Source: Leptotrichia buccalis C-1013-b
GTDB lineage: Bacteria; Fusobacteriota; Fusobacteriia; Fusobacteriales; Leptotrichiaceae
Direction: 5' to 3'
Assembly (NCBI RefSeq): GCF_000023905.1
Contig: NC_013192.1
Location: 1,736,001-1,800,000 of the forward strand
Length of the DNA: 64,000 nucleotides
The position numbers and the translations under genes are program-made. The notes beneath the pieces are model-generated. The model ran no database searches, was not told the DNA's origin, and was given only the letters and a program-made list of their open reading frames with translations. Below are positions 26,930-37,449 of this stretch, one piece after another. Numbering within the stretch: the first letter of the stretch is position 1; the number at the start of each line of letters is the position of its first letter.

Positions 26930-27745
26930 TTATTTATACAATTTTTCTGATAATCTTTTATGTATTTCTTCCAGAATTTCTGTACCATATTCTTCATCAT
27001 GCCAAATTTCTTCAGACTTTATTGCCTGTGAAATAAGCATTATAAGTCCATTTGTTACTTTTACTCCTTTTAATTTATATTTTGTCATAAGAACCGTTTC
27101 TTCAGGATTATATACAATATCAACTACTGCATTCGTGTCAATAAAATTCTTTCTCTCAAGCGGACAATTATCAATAGCTGGGTACATCCCAACTGGCGTA
27201 CAGTTTACAATCAGCTCAATATCTCTAAGCCCTCCAATTGCCGAATAATGAATCAATCTGTCCTGTGTTCTCACCTTAAACGGATCATTTTCAATAATTG
27301 TCGCAAGATAAATATTTTTCGCCCCATTATCAATCAATGCATTATAAATCGCCTTTGAAGCCCCTCCAGTTCCCAGCACGAGTACTTTTTTATCATTTAC
27401 ATCAATATCATTTAGTTCCAATGTTTTCAAAAATCCAAAATAATCCGAATTATCTCCAATTAATTTCCCATCTTTTAACGTTATCGTATTCACTGCTCCA
27501 ATTTTTTTAGCAATTTCCGAAACTTCATCCAAATATTTTATAACTTCCAATTTATAAGGAATAGTAACATTTATCCCATTAAATTTCCCATTTTTTATCT
27601 CGTTCATTAATTCCTCAAGCTGCTCAGTTTCCCTTTCAATCATCTCGTAGCTAGCTTTTTTCCCAGTCAGCTCAAAAAAAATCTCATGAATCTCCTTTGA
27701 ATAGCTATGTCCCAATTTTTCCCCTAACAATCCATATTTTTCCAT
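26930..27745 (-). CDS. aroE: shikimate dehydrogenase
   Basis: This 271-residue NADPH enzyme reduces 3-dehydroshikimate. It shows the substrate site (LLGEKLGHSYSKEIH), NVTIPYK with the catalytic Lys, GAVNTI, the nucleotide-binding GTGGASKAI, and NCTPVGMYP. The basic motif after the nucleotide fold (usually NRT) is replaced by ATIIENDP, so NADP specificity may be altered. It lies 22 bases after rsuA. Confidence 0.93.
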   Translation of the reverse strand: MEKYGLLGEKLGHSYSKEIHEIFFELTGKKASYEMIERETEQLEELMNEIKNGKFNGINVTIPYKLEVIKYLDEVSEIAKKIGAVNTITLKDGKLIGDNSDYFGFLKTLELNDIDVNDKKVLVLGTGGASKAIYNALIDNGAKNIYLATIIENDPFKVRTQDRLIHYSAIGGLRDIELIVNCTPVGMYPAIDNCPLERKNFIDTNAVVDIVYNPEETVLMTKYKLKGVKVTNGLIMLISQAIKSEEIWHDEEYGTEILEEIHKRLSEKLYK

Positions 27746-27767
27746 TTTTCTCCCTCTTTCTGCAAAA

Positions 27768-28526
27768 TTAATTTCTCAAGCCATTTAATTCTTTTTGTGT
27801 CAATTCCCGATATCCTCCAAGTTCCAAATTTTCATCCAGCAAAAGATTACCCATTTTCACCCGTTTCAAATAAAGAACTTCATTTCCCACAGCTTTAAAC
27901 ATCCGCTTTACCTGATGAAACTTCCCTTCTGAAATCGTTATATACACCGAATTTTCATTTTTGTTATTTTCATTTTCACCAAAATCAAAATCTTCACTTT
28001 CCTTTTCAGAATTATTACAGATAATTTCAACTTTTGCATTTTTTGTAATAAAATTTTCTTCCAGTTTTATTCCATTTTCCAATGTTTTTATATCATCTTC
28101 ACTAAGAGATTTCGTAATTTTCACATAATATTTTTTATCCACGTGCTTTTTCGGAGAAAGTAAATTATGCGATAAAATTCCGTCATTTGTAAGCAAAATC
28201 AAGCCTTCTGTGTCAATGTCCAGCCGTCCGACTGGAAAAATATCGTAAGTTCTATATTCATCATTTAACAAGTCAATAACCGTTTTATGGTGACTGTCCT
28301 CCGTTGCAGAAATCACTCCAGCGGGTTTATTCATCATAATGTAGACAAATGGTTTGTAATTTATAATTTTATTTTCATATTTTACAATATCTTTTTCTTC
28401 ATCAACGTGAATTTTCCCATCTTTTACAAAAACATTATTTACGCTTACTTTCTTATTTTTCAAAATTTCCTTAACTTCTTTTCTCGTTCCAATTCCCGAA
28501 TTTGCCAAAAATTTATCTAATCTCAT
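27768..28526 (-). CDS. rsuA: RsuA/RluB-family pseudouridine synthase
   Basis: The 252-residue protein has an N-terminal S4 RNA-binding domain (MRLDKFLANSGIGTRKEVK) and a pseudouridine synthase domain with the catalytic Asp in GRLDIDTEGLILLTNDG and the KxxGV-type motif MNKPAGVISATED. An Asn/Glu-rich insertion at about residues 175-195 is lineage-specific. Family members modify a uridine of 16S rRNA (RsuA) or 23S rRNA (RluB/E/F); the RsuA call is most likely by length but not certain. It lies within the aromatic run between pheA and aroE. Confidence 0.85.
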   Translation of the reverse strand: MRLDKFLANSGIGTRKEVKEILKNKKVSVNNVFVKDGKIHVDEEKDIVKYENKIINYKPFVYIMMNKPAGVISATEDSHHKTVIDLLNDEYRTYDIFPVGRLDIDTEGLILLTNDGILSHNLLSPKKHVDKKYYVKITKSLSEDDIKTLENGIKLEENFITKNAKVEIICNNSEKESEDFDFGENENNKNENSVYITISEGKFHQVKRMFKAVGNEVLYLKRVKMGNLLLDENLELGGYRELTQKELNGLRN

Positions 28527-28609
28527 TTATTTCAATCTTTCTTTCTTAAAATCTTTAAATCCAAAAATAAACAATGACACTAACTTTTGAATTTATTTTT
28601 TCAATTTTA

Positions 28610-29785
28610 CTATATTTTCAGATTATACAGTTTATAATTTCCTAAAATCTGTAAATAATTTGATTTTTCCCTTATTTTTTCAAGTGCCATCTGCACTTTT
28701 TCGTCAGCCATATTTCCTTCAAAGTCAATGTAAAAATAATATTCCCAAGGCTTATTCACTCGTGGACGTGATTTCAAGTTCACCATATTCAGCCCGTATT
28801 CGTAAAAAATCTGCAACAGCTCTATTAAAGCTCCAGATTCATTATTTGCACTTGTTATAATGCTAATTTTATCACTTCCATCAATTACAATATTCTCATT
28901 TGAAATAACAAAAAATCTCGTATAATTTTCTTCTTCATTATTAATATTTTTTTTGAGCACTTCCAAATCATAGACTTCTTTTGTTTTCATATTCGCAATG
29001 CAGGCATTTTTATTTTCACCTTTTGTCGCAATATATTTTCCACCGATTGCAGTATTTGTCATACGGTTTAATTGCCATTCATATTTTGACAAAAATTCAG
29101 AGCATTGCATAAATGCCTGTTCGTGTGAATAAACATTTTTTATATCTTCAATTTTACTTCCTTTTAATCCAAGAAGATTATGCGAGATTTTGTGCCTAAC
29201 TTCTCCTATAATATGAATACTTTTGGTATTAATTAAATCAATGCTGTCCCGCACTTCTCCCACAATAGAATTTTCTATCGGCAATATTGCAATATCAATC
29301 TGATTAGTATGCACGGCTTCCACCAAATCTTTATGCGAATTAAAATGAAAAATATTTTTATTTTGATCAATATTCTGAACATTTGAATTTTTATTATTTT
29401 TAAGCAAGTTCATAAGCACTTCATAAGCATAGGAACCTGGTACCCCAGTATATCCCAGCCTTCTATTTTCTAGCTCCAAATCATTCACATATTTAGTTGA
29501 AACTCCTATTTTAAATTTCTGATACTCCTTGCTCGAATCCATAATATCCTTTAAAATTAACTCAATATAATGGTTCAGTTCCTTATTTTTTACTCTTTCC
29601 AGATTTTTTCTAATAACTTCCTTTTCCCGCTCCTCATCAAAAATCTTTTTCCCAGTCTGCTTCTTAAACTGTGCCACTTCCTGCACAATATGCAGTCTTT
29701 CTTCAAGCAGTTCTACCAGCTGGCTATCCAGTTTGTCTATTTTTTCCCGAATTTTTCCTAAATCCAAATTTTTATTTATATCCAT
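28610..29785 (-). CDS. pheA: bifunctional chorismate mutase/prephenate dehydratase
   Basis: The 391-residue protein makes phenylpyruvate from chorismate. Residues 1-90 are an AroQ-type chorismate mutase (LGKIREKIDKLDSQLVELLE), about 100-290 the prephenate dehydratase (LGYTGVPGSYAYEVLM, PIENSIVGEV, and YTRFFVIS with its catalytic Thr), and 300-390 an ACT domain (NESGALIELLQIFYEYGLN, then KSRPRVNKPWEYYFYID) that normally senses phenylalanine. It is the first gene of the minus-strand aromatic run, so end-product control at the protein level fits. Confidence 0.94.
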   Translation of the reverse strand: MDINKNLDLGKIREKIDKLDSQLVELLEERLHIVQEVAQFKKQTGKKIFDEEREKEVIRKNLERVKNKELNHYIELILKDIMDSSKEYQKFKIGVSTKYVNDLELENRRLGYTGVPGSYAYEVLMNLLKNNKNSNVQNIDQNKNIFHFNSHKDLVEAVHTNQIDIAILPIENSIVGEVRDSIDLINTKSIHIIGEVRHKISHNLLGLKGSKIEDIKNVYSHEQAFMQCSEFLSKYEWQLNRMTNTAIGGKYIATKGENKNACIANMKTKEVYDLEVLKKNINNEEENYTRFFVISNENIVIDGSDKISIITSANNESGALIELLQIFYEYGLNMVNLKSRPRVNKPWEYYFYIDFEGNMADEKVQMALEKIREKSNYLQILGNYKLYNLKI

Positions 29786-29869
29786 TTATCATACCTTTTT
29801 CTCATTTGTTTATCAAAACTATTATAGCATAACTTTTTTAATTTTTCTTTAAATAATATCAGAAAGTGA

Positions 29870-30010
29870 ACTACTCCCGTTTTTAGAAGCGGGAGATTCT
29901 TGGGAAGTATCTGCGTATGACTAGCCAAATATATTTACCAAGCTCTTCGGGTAGTTCCTACCCTGCTTTCTTTTATTTTCCTAATATTCCATCATTTCTT
30001 TTCCAATGTT
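29870..30010 (-). ncRNA. putative omega RNA (TnpB guide scaffold)
   Basis: The sequence from the tnpB 3' end to the element right end can fold into several stems: GGGTAG against CTACCC (29949-29963), a longer arm pairing CTTGG with CCAAG, and the terminal CTCCCG/CGGGAG hairpin. In characterised TnpB systems this region is the omega RNA and the flanking bases beyond the right end act as guide. The boundaries are inferred. Confidence 0.45.
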
Positions 30011-31078
30011 TTTTATATTCAATGCCGCATTGTAATCTCTATCAATTTCAATTCCACAGCACTCACATTTATAACTTCTTTCTGATAATTTCAGTTCCTC
30101 TTTAACGTTTCCACATTTACTACAAGTTTTCGATGACGGAAACCACTTATCTATTTTCAAAAATTGTTTCCCTGAAAACATCAGTTTATACTCAAGCATT
30201 CTCAAAAACGTTCCCCACCCATTATCTCCTACACTTTTCCCAAAATTTAATGCCTGGCTCATCCCTTTCATATTCAAATCCTCAATAGCCACAGTATTAT
30301 ACGCTTCAGACAATTTTTTCGATAATTTATGTAAAAAATCTCTTCGACAATTTTTGATATATTCATGCAATTTTGATATTTTCGCTTTTTGCTTATACCA
30401 ATTTTTAGAAAATTTTACTTTCCTTGATAATGATTTTTGTAATTTTTTCAATTTTTTCTCCAACATCTTAAAATATTTTGGATAATCAGCCCTTTGGTTT
30501 TCAGAACTGACAAATAATTCAGACATTGAAAAATCAAGTCCAATTACTTTATCATTACTTGGCATTTTTTGAATTTCTTTTTCAAATTCCGTCAAGACAG
30601 AAACATAATAATTTCCATTACTGTTTGTCAATGTTACTGACTTTATCTTGTAATCCTTCGGTATTTCTCTATGATATTTTAATTTAATTTTTTTCAATTT
30701 TGGCAAAACCAAATATTTGTTTTCCTCAATTCGTATTGAATTATTCACACAATTTGTCGTATAACTTTTAACACTAGTCTTTTTAGATTTGAACTTTGGA
30801 AACTTCGCTCTCTTCTGAAAGAAATTCGTAAACGATCGTCTTACATTCAATTGAGCATTTGAAAGTGCCAGACTGTCTACTTCTTTCAAAAATTGATTTC
30901 CACTTTTCAAACTGGCAGGTGTAATTATTTTATTTTTTCCAGTTTCTTCATAAATTTTATTCGCAGTGTACAAAATTGTATTGTAAACAAAACGAACACA
31001 TCCAAAAGTCTTGTTTATCAATAGTTCCTGATCTTTATTTGGATAAATTCTGTATTTGAATGCTAAATTATATTTCAT
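29981..31078 (-). CDS. tnpB: TnpB-type RNA-guided endonuclease (OrfB transposase)
   Basis: The 365-residue protein has the N-terminal OrfB helix-turn-helix region (FKYRIYPNKDQELLINKTFG) and a split RuvC nuclease: D172 (VIGLDFSMSE), E256 (VAIEDLNMKG) and D338 (EIDRDYNAALNI). The zinc ribbon is C309/C312 (CSKCG) and C328/C331 (CECCG). All catalytic residues are present, so it is probably active. TnpB cuts DNA guided by an RNA from the element end and helps keep the element in place. The start has AAAGGAGGTG upstream. Confidence 0.92.
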   Translation of the reverse strand: MKYNLAFKYRIYPNKDQELLINKTFGCVRFVYNTILYTANKIYEETGKNKIITPASLKSGNQFLKEVDSLALSNAQLNVRRSFTNFFQKRAKFPKFKSKKTSVKSYTTNCVNNSIRIEENKYLVLPKLKKIKLKYHREIPKDYKIKSVTLTNSNGNYYVSVLTEFEKEIQKMPSNDKVIGLDFSMSELFVSSENQRADYPKYFKMLEKKLKKLQKSLSRKVKFSKNWYKQKAKISKLHEYIKNCRRDFLHKLSKKLSEAYNTVAIEDLNMKGMSQALNFGKSVGDNGWGTFLRMLEYKLMFSGKQFLKIDKWFPSSKTCSKCGNVKEELKLSERSYKCECCGIEIDRDYNAALNIKNIGKEMMEY

Positions 31079-31333
31079 AAAATTACACCTCCTTTTGATT
31101 TTGAATATTATTTTTAATTATTTCTCTTCGATATTTTATACAAAAATTGTATCATAGACGTATCCTTTTTTCAATTTTTTTACAAAAAAAGCAATTCATC
31201 TCCCACTTATAGAAAGCCTACGACTTCTTGCTATCTTTTTGTTAAAATTATACTAGAATCAGCAAGAAAAAGCAAGGAATCTTCCGTTAAAAATTTATAA
31301 AGATACTTTAGAATTTACTGTGTGTCAAATGGT

Positions 31334-31362
31334 TTTACTATACTGATTTTTTATGATATAAT
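31334..31362 (+). promoter_or_regulatory. sigma-70 type promoter for the mevalonate genes
   Basis: TTTACT at 31334-31339 and a perfect TATAAT at 31357-31362 are separated by 17 bases, 51 bases before the kinase start. The stretch from 31079 to this promoter holds the left end of the IS element and no gene. Confidence 0.7.
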
Positions 31363-31412
31363 CTTTGTAGAAAAATAAATTTAATCGCTTAAACTTATAT
31401 TGAATAAAAAAA

Positions 31413-33496
<2,084 letters not shown>

Positions 33497-33569
33497 CGAA
33501 TCTATTTAATATCTTATTTAAAATATTTAAGTTCTTAAATAAATATAATTAAGGAAAGAGAGTTAATTA

Positions 33570-34247
33570 ATGGAAAAAAGTATTGCAAAAAAAAATATTA
33601 TAGTTTATGACTTTGACAGGACAATTTACGGTGGAGAAACTGGTATTAATTTTTCCACATTTTATTTAAAAAAATATCCGTTAAAATCTATTTTATTTTT
33701 AATAAAATATTCAAAGGATTTGCTTTTTTATTTACTGAAAATAATAAATTTGACTACTTTAAAGGAAAGATACTTTGAATTTTTGGAAACTCATTCAAAA
33801 GAAGAAATTGAAAAATTAGTTGCAGATTTTTGGGAAACTAAAAAGAATAAAATTTATTCGTGGACAAAGGACGAACTGAAAAAAAACAAGAAAGAATGCG
33901 AAATGGTTATCGTGTCTTCTGCGAGCCCACTATTTCTAATAGAAAAATTTTTATTGTCACTTGGCTATGATAAAGTTTTTGGAACAAATTTTGTAAACGA
34001 TAACAAGGAAACTTTCATTGCTAAAATTGATGGAGAAAATAATAAAGGCGATGAAAAAGTAAAGAAATTGAACGAATGGGCAAAACAAAATGATTTTGAG
34101 TACGAGATTACAGAATTTTATTCTGATAGCTTGGCAGACAAGCCACTTTATGATATTTCCAAAAAAACATACTGGATTAAGAATGGAGTTAAACTTGATG
34201 GAATGCCACCTAGAAAGACTTTATTTGACAAACTGTTTTGGAAATAG
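33570..34247 (+). CDS. HAD-IB family phosphatase
   Basis: The 225-residue protein has the HAD-IB (SerB-like) motifs: I as VYDFDRTIY, II as VIVSSASPLF, III with Lys near GDEKVKKL, and IV as YSDSLADKPL. An insertion of hydrophobic residues after motif I (LKSILFLIKYSKDLLFYLLK) forms the cap and may touch membrane. It lies 73 bases after fni in the same direction. Members dephosphorylate serine phosphate, lysophospholipids or other small phosphates; the substrate is unknown, and a link to isoprenoid phosphates is only positional. Confidence 0.85.
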   Translation: MEKSIAKKNIIVYDFDRTIYGGETGINFSTFYLKKYPLKSILFLIKYSKDLLFYLLKIINLTTLKERYFEFLETHSKEEIEKLVADFWETKKNKIYSWTKDELKKNKKECEMVIVSSASPLFLIEKFLLSLGYDKVFGTNFVNDNKETFIAKIDGENNKGDEKVKKLNEWAKQNDFEYEITEFYSDSLADKPLYDISKKTYWIKNGVKLDGMPPRKTLFDKLFWK

Positions 34248-34253
34248 TCATTG

Positions 34254-34319
34254 TTTAAATAACGAATTTATTTTTTTTATCCATTACTAAAAAAGTTTAT
34301 AATAAGTTCGTTATTTAAA
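34254..34319. repeat. near-perfect 19-base inverted repeat
   Basis: TTTAAATAACGAATTTATT at 34254-34272 pairs with 34301-34319 with one mismatch around a 28-base loop, just after the HAD-IB gene. It overlaps the dispersed repeat and may end transcription or be part of a small mobile sequence. Confidence 0.6.
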
Positions 34320-34334
34320 TGGGGTTTAGTATAA
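34281..34334 (+). repeat. dispersed repeat, copy 2
   Basis: Aligns over about 54 bases with 56640-56695 (about four of five positions identical by eye), sharing TTCGTTATTTAAA and TTTAGTATAA. Here it is preceded by the matching inverted arm. Confidence 0.65.
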
Positions 34335-34355
34335 AATTATAATTTATTATTCACC

Positions 34356-34381
34356 AAAAAAAGGACTTGAAGTCCTTTTTT
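34356..34381. terminator. bidirectional terminator
   Basis: A-run, GGACT, TGA loop, AGTCC, then T-run. It separates the plus-strand mevalonate unit from the minus-strand toxin gene, whose stop lies at its right edge. Confidence 0.8.
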
Positions 34382-34652
34382 ATCTGTAAACATCTCCTCT
34401 GCTGTCTATTTTCATAACTTTTAAAATTTTAATTTCCTTTGCTACTGTAAAAATAGCTCTATATTGCCCTATTCTAAGTCTGTATACGTTTTTGTATCCT
34501 TGCATAACCACAATATCAAAAGACGAAGCTCTTAAATTAGAATTTTTAGATAGCTCTGTAAAAGCTTCAAAAAATTTTAAGCCTATAACTTTATTCTTTT
34601 TTATGAATTTTTTAACCTCTGAGGTATAAAGAACTTTATAAGATGTCTGCAA
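34380..34652 (-). CDS. RelE/ParE-type toxin
   Basis: The 90-residue protein has the RelE/ParE fold pattern: YKVLYTSEVKKFIKK, VVMQGYKNVYRLRIGQYRAIFTV and a closing KILKVMKIDSRGDVYR. Members are mRNA interferases acting on the ribosome or gyrase poisons; which of these cannot be told here. It overlaps the upstream antitoxin gene by 17 bases in the antitoxin-first order. The stop lies inside the terminator. Confidence 0.85.
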   Translation of the reverse strand: MQTSYKVLYTSEVKKFIKKNKVIGLKFFEAFTELSKNSNLRASSFDIVVMQGYKNVYRLRIGQYRAIFTVAKEIKILKVMKIDSRGDVYR

Positions 34653-34932
34653 GGCTTAACTCCTCTCCTTTTTCTTCCAAATCAAGAGTTTTCAAAATTT
34701 CAGCAAGCTCAGTTTCCTCTTCATCTGAAGCAAAAGGATAATTAGCACGTAAAAAATCAGATAAATCCAATTTTTCCTGTTCCTCAACATATTTCAATGC
34801 TGCTTTTCTAACTAATTCTGAAAAACTAATGCCAACTTTTTTAGCAAAACTGCTTAGAATATAAAAGTCGTCTGAATTTATTGAGATGTTTTTTCTTAAA
34901 TTGTTACTTTTATTTAATACTCCATTACTCAT
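34636..34932 (-). CDS. antitoxin, ribbon-helix-helix type
   Basis: The 98-residue partner of the RelE-like toxin has an N-terminal part that fits a ribbon-helix-helix DNA-binding fold (ISINSDDFYILSSFAKKVG, then SFSELVRKAALKYVEE) and an acidic C-terminal tail (EEETELAEILKTLDLEEKGE) that would cover the toxin. It overlaps the toxin gene. Antitoxin-toxin pairs of this type bind their own promoter; inverted sequence around 34980-35000 (TATACACAA...) may be the operator. Confidence 0.8.
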   Translation of the reverse strand: MSNGVLNKSNNLRKNISINSDDFYILSSFAKKVGISFSELVRKAALKYVEEQEKLDLSDFLRANYPFASDEEETELAEILKTLDLEEKGEELSLADIL

Positions 34933-35092
34933 AATAATACCCCTAAAAAATAATATTTTTTACTTTTTATTTGTTGTGTATAGTGTATCATATACACAAT
35001 GAAAAAACAATATTTTTTCTTTAACAAAATAAATTTTTTAGTTTTAATAAACCGACAGAGCTTTTATTTCTTTTATAAATTTTTTCTAAAAA

Positions 35093-35650
35093 TTAAACTG
35101 TCAACAATTCTTTTTCTTTCTTATTCAAAGCCTCATCAACTTGTGCGATAAATTTATCTGTTGATTTTTGTACTTTTTCTTCACTTGATTTCAATTCATC
35201 TTCTGTAATTTCGCTATTTTTTTCAAGTTTTCTTAATTTGTTGTTTACTTCTTTTCTTACGTTTCTAATTGCAACTTTTCCTTCTTCAGCTTCTTTTTTT
35301 ACCATTTTTACATATTCTTTTCTACGGTCTTCTGTAAGTTCTGGTACTACAAGTCTGATAATTTTTCCATCATTTGACGGATTAAATCCTAAGTTTGCCT
35401 GTAAAATAGTTTTTTCAATTGCTGGAATTAATGATTTGTCCCAAGGATCAATTACTAATAATCTAGCTTCTGGAGCTGAAACTGTTCCAACTTGGTTAAG
35501 CGGAGTTGGTGAACCATAGGCTTCTACAGTTACTCCATCAAGCATAGAAACGCTCGCACGACCAGCTCTTACATGAGAAAATTTTGTTTTTGTATTTTCT
35601 ACAGATTTTTGCATTTTTTCTTCAACTTCTTTTAAAATTGCGTCTAACAT
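35093..35650 (-). CDS. frr: ribosome recycling factor
   Basis: At 185 residues from ATG 35650 (AAGGTGG five bases upstream) the length equals the standard family length; a GTG nine bases earlier is part of the ribosome binding site. The RRF signature is intact: VRAGRASVSMLDGVTVEAYG, PLNQVGTVSAPEARLLVI, LVVPELTEDRRKEYVKM and IRNVRKEVNNKL. RRF splits post-termination ribosomes together with EF-G. It closes the tsf-pyrH-frr unit. Confidence 0.96.
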   Translation of the reverse strand: MLDAILKEVEEKMQKSVENTKTKFSHVRAGRASVSMLDGVTVEAYGSPTPLNQVGTVSAPEARLLVIDPWDKSLIPAIEKTILQANLGFNPSNDGKIIRLVVPELTEDRRKEYVKMVKKEAEEGKVAIRNVRKEVNNKLRKLEKNSEITEDELKSSEEKVQKSTDKFIAQVDEALNKKEKELLTV

Positions 35651-35706
35651 TCTTACCACCTTTTTATTTTTTTATTAAAATATTTTATAACAAATTTCAA
35701 ACTTTT

Positions 35707-36423
35707 TCAATTATTTTTTTTTACAGTTGTTCCTATATTATCGCCTTGAGCCATTTTCAGTATATTTCCTTCTTCCAAAGCATTGAATACCACAATTGGC
35801 ATTTCATTTTCCCTGCATAGTGAAAGTGCCGCCGTATCCATTACTCCCAGATTTTTTGAAATAGCTTCATCAAAAGTTACTGTGTCATATCTTACAGCAT
35901 CATCAAATTTCATCGGATCCTTATCGTAAATTCCATCAACTTTTGTCCCTTTTGCAAGCACATCCGCCTGAATTTCCACAGCTCTCAATGCTCCTGAAGA
36001 ATCAGTTGTAAAATATGGATTACTTGTCCCACCTGCAAAAATTACAACTCTTCCTTTTTCCAAGTGTCTTATCGCTTTACGTCTAATATAAAGCTCAGCA
36101 ACTTGCGGCATTTGAAGCGCTGTCATAACACGTGTAGGTACTCCCAGATTTTCAATTGAATTTTGCAATGCAAGCCCATTCATGATTGTTGCAAGCATTC
36201 CCATAGTATCTCCAGTTACTCTGTCAAAACCTTTTTCCATTCCGCTTATCCCACGAAAAATATTTCCACCACCGATAACAATGGCTATTTCTACACCTTT
36301 TTCATGTACATCCTTTATCTGTTTTGCAAAACTTTCCAGCACTTCATTTGAAAAACCAAATTCCTTATTTCCAGCAAGTGCCTCTCCACTTAGTTTTAAT
36401 AATATTCTTTTATATTTAAGCAT
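35707..36423 (-). CDS. pyrH: UMP kinase
   Basis: The 238-residue enzyme of the amino acid kinase fold phosphorylates UMP as a hexamer. KLSGEALAG, VIGGGNIFRG, FAGGTSNPYFTTDSSGALRA and the uridylate loop are present. ATG 36423 is chosen with GGAGG 8 bases upstream; an ATG 15 bases earlier lies in front of that site. tsf is upstream and frr downstream, as in most bacteria. Confidence 0.95.
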   Translation of the reverse strand: MLKYKRILLKLSGEALAGNKEFGFSNEVLESFAKQIKDVHEKGVEIAIVIGGGNIFRGISGMEKGFDRVTGDTMGMLATIMNGLALQNSIENLGVPTRVMTALQMPQVAELYIRRKAIRHLEKGRVVIFAGGTSNPYFTTDSSGALRAVEIQADVLAKGTKVDGIYDKDPMKFDDAVRYDTVTFDEAISKNLGVMDTAALSLCRENEMPIVVFNALEEGNILKMAQGDNIGTTVKKNN

Positions 36424-36506
36424 TATAGGAGCCTCCATAATTTTTATAAATTAAACAAAATCTTTTAAACATACATTATCTAAAATTCATTATTTAAAAA
36501 TTTGCG

Positions 36507-36531
36507 AAAAAATAAGGGGATAATTCCCCTT
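36507..36531 (-). terminator. terminator or attenuator after tsf
   Basis: On the minus strand AAGGGGA, ATTA, TCCCCTT is followed by ATTTTTT, just after the tsf stop. It could lower expression of pyrH-frr relative to tsf. Confidence 0.75.
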
Positions 36532-36535
36532 ATAA

Positions 36536-37420
36536 CTAATTCCCAGAAATTTGTGCAGCTACTTCAGCAGCAAAATCTACTTCTTCTCTTTCGATTCCTT
36601 CTCCAACTTTAAATCTGTCAAATGAATTTATTGTACTTGGGGCAATAAATTTTTCGATAGTTAAACTGTCATCTCTAACATATTTTTGTTGCACTAAGCA
36701 GTTTTCTTCGTAGAATTTTCTCATTTTTCCTTCTAATATTTTTTCAATTATATTAGCTGGTTTTCCTTCTGATTCCAATTGATGTCTTGCAATTTCTTTT
36801 TCTCTTTCCAAATCATCAGCTGTAACTTGTGATTTGTCTAAGTATTTTGGATCCATTGCCGCGATGTGCATTGCAACACCTTTTGCTTTTTCGATATTTT
36901 CAGGAGTAGCTTCTCCGTTAACATTTAATAATACACCAATTTTCCCGCCTAAATGAATATAAGTCTCGATGAATCCGTCAGTTGAAACAACTTTTAGTCT
37001 TCTTACATTCATATTTTCACCAATTTTAGCGATTAATTCTGTTAAGTGAGTTTCAACAGTTTTTCCTTCAAGTTCAAATGCTTTTAATTCATCTTCGCTT
37101 GTCAAATCGTGGTTTAAAGTCAATGCTACCAATTTTTCTCCAAAAGATTTGAATTCATCATTTTTAGCAACGAAGTCAGTTTCAGAGTTAAATTCCAAGA
37201 TAGCACCTTTTTTTCTATCTTCAGATATTGCTGCAAATACCAATCCTTCTGCTGCAACTCTTCCAGATTTTTTAGCTGCCTTAGCAATCCCTTTTTCTCT
37301 TAACCAGTCAATCGCTTTTTCAATGTCCCCGTCATTTTCCTGTAAAGCTTTTTTACAGTCAAGCATTCCTGCTCCTGTTCTTTCTCTTAATTCTTTAATA
37401 AGTGCTGTTGTAATTGCCAC
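36536..37420 (-). CDS. tsf: elongation factor Ts
   Basis: The 294-residue factor exchanges GDP on EF-Tu. The N-terminal UBA-like domain ([20 protein letters not shown]), the core motif [22 protein letters not shown] and VLVQ-like [15 protein letters not shown] segment are all present. It is separated from rpsB by three TPR genes, unlike the usual direct neighbour arrangement. Confidence 0.96.
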   Translation of the reverse strand: MAITTALIKELRERTGAGMLDCKKALQENDGDIEKAIDWLREKGIAKAAKKSGRVAAEGLVFAAISEDRKKGAILEFNSETDFVAKNDEFKSFGEKLVALTLNHDLTSEDELKAFELEGKTVETHLTELIAKIGENMNVRRLKVVSTDGFIETYIHLGGKIGVLLNVNGEATPENIEKAKGVAMHIAAMDPKYLDKSQVTADDLEREKEIARHQLESEGKPANIIEKILEGKMRKFYEENCLVQQKYVRDDSLTIEKFIAPSTINSFDRFKVGEGIEREEVDFAAEVAAQISGN

Positions 37421-37449
37421 TTTATTTCCCTCCTATATTTTTAATTTTT

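Larger units (their letters stand above)
29865..31259 (-). mobile_element. IS200/IS605 group, TnpB-only (IS1341-type) element
   Basis: The element holds one gene, tnpB, with no Y1 transposase, so it would need TnpA in trans. The right end is fairly clear on the minus strand: a CTCCCG/CGGGAG hairpin (29874-29895) followed by TAGTTCA. The left end is less certain, set near 31200-31259, where sequence shared with 46337-46390 lies beside CACTTATA. There are no inverted terminal repeats or target duplications, as expected. Confidence 0.6.
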
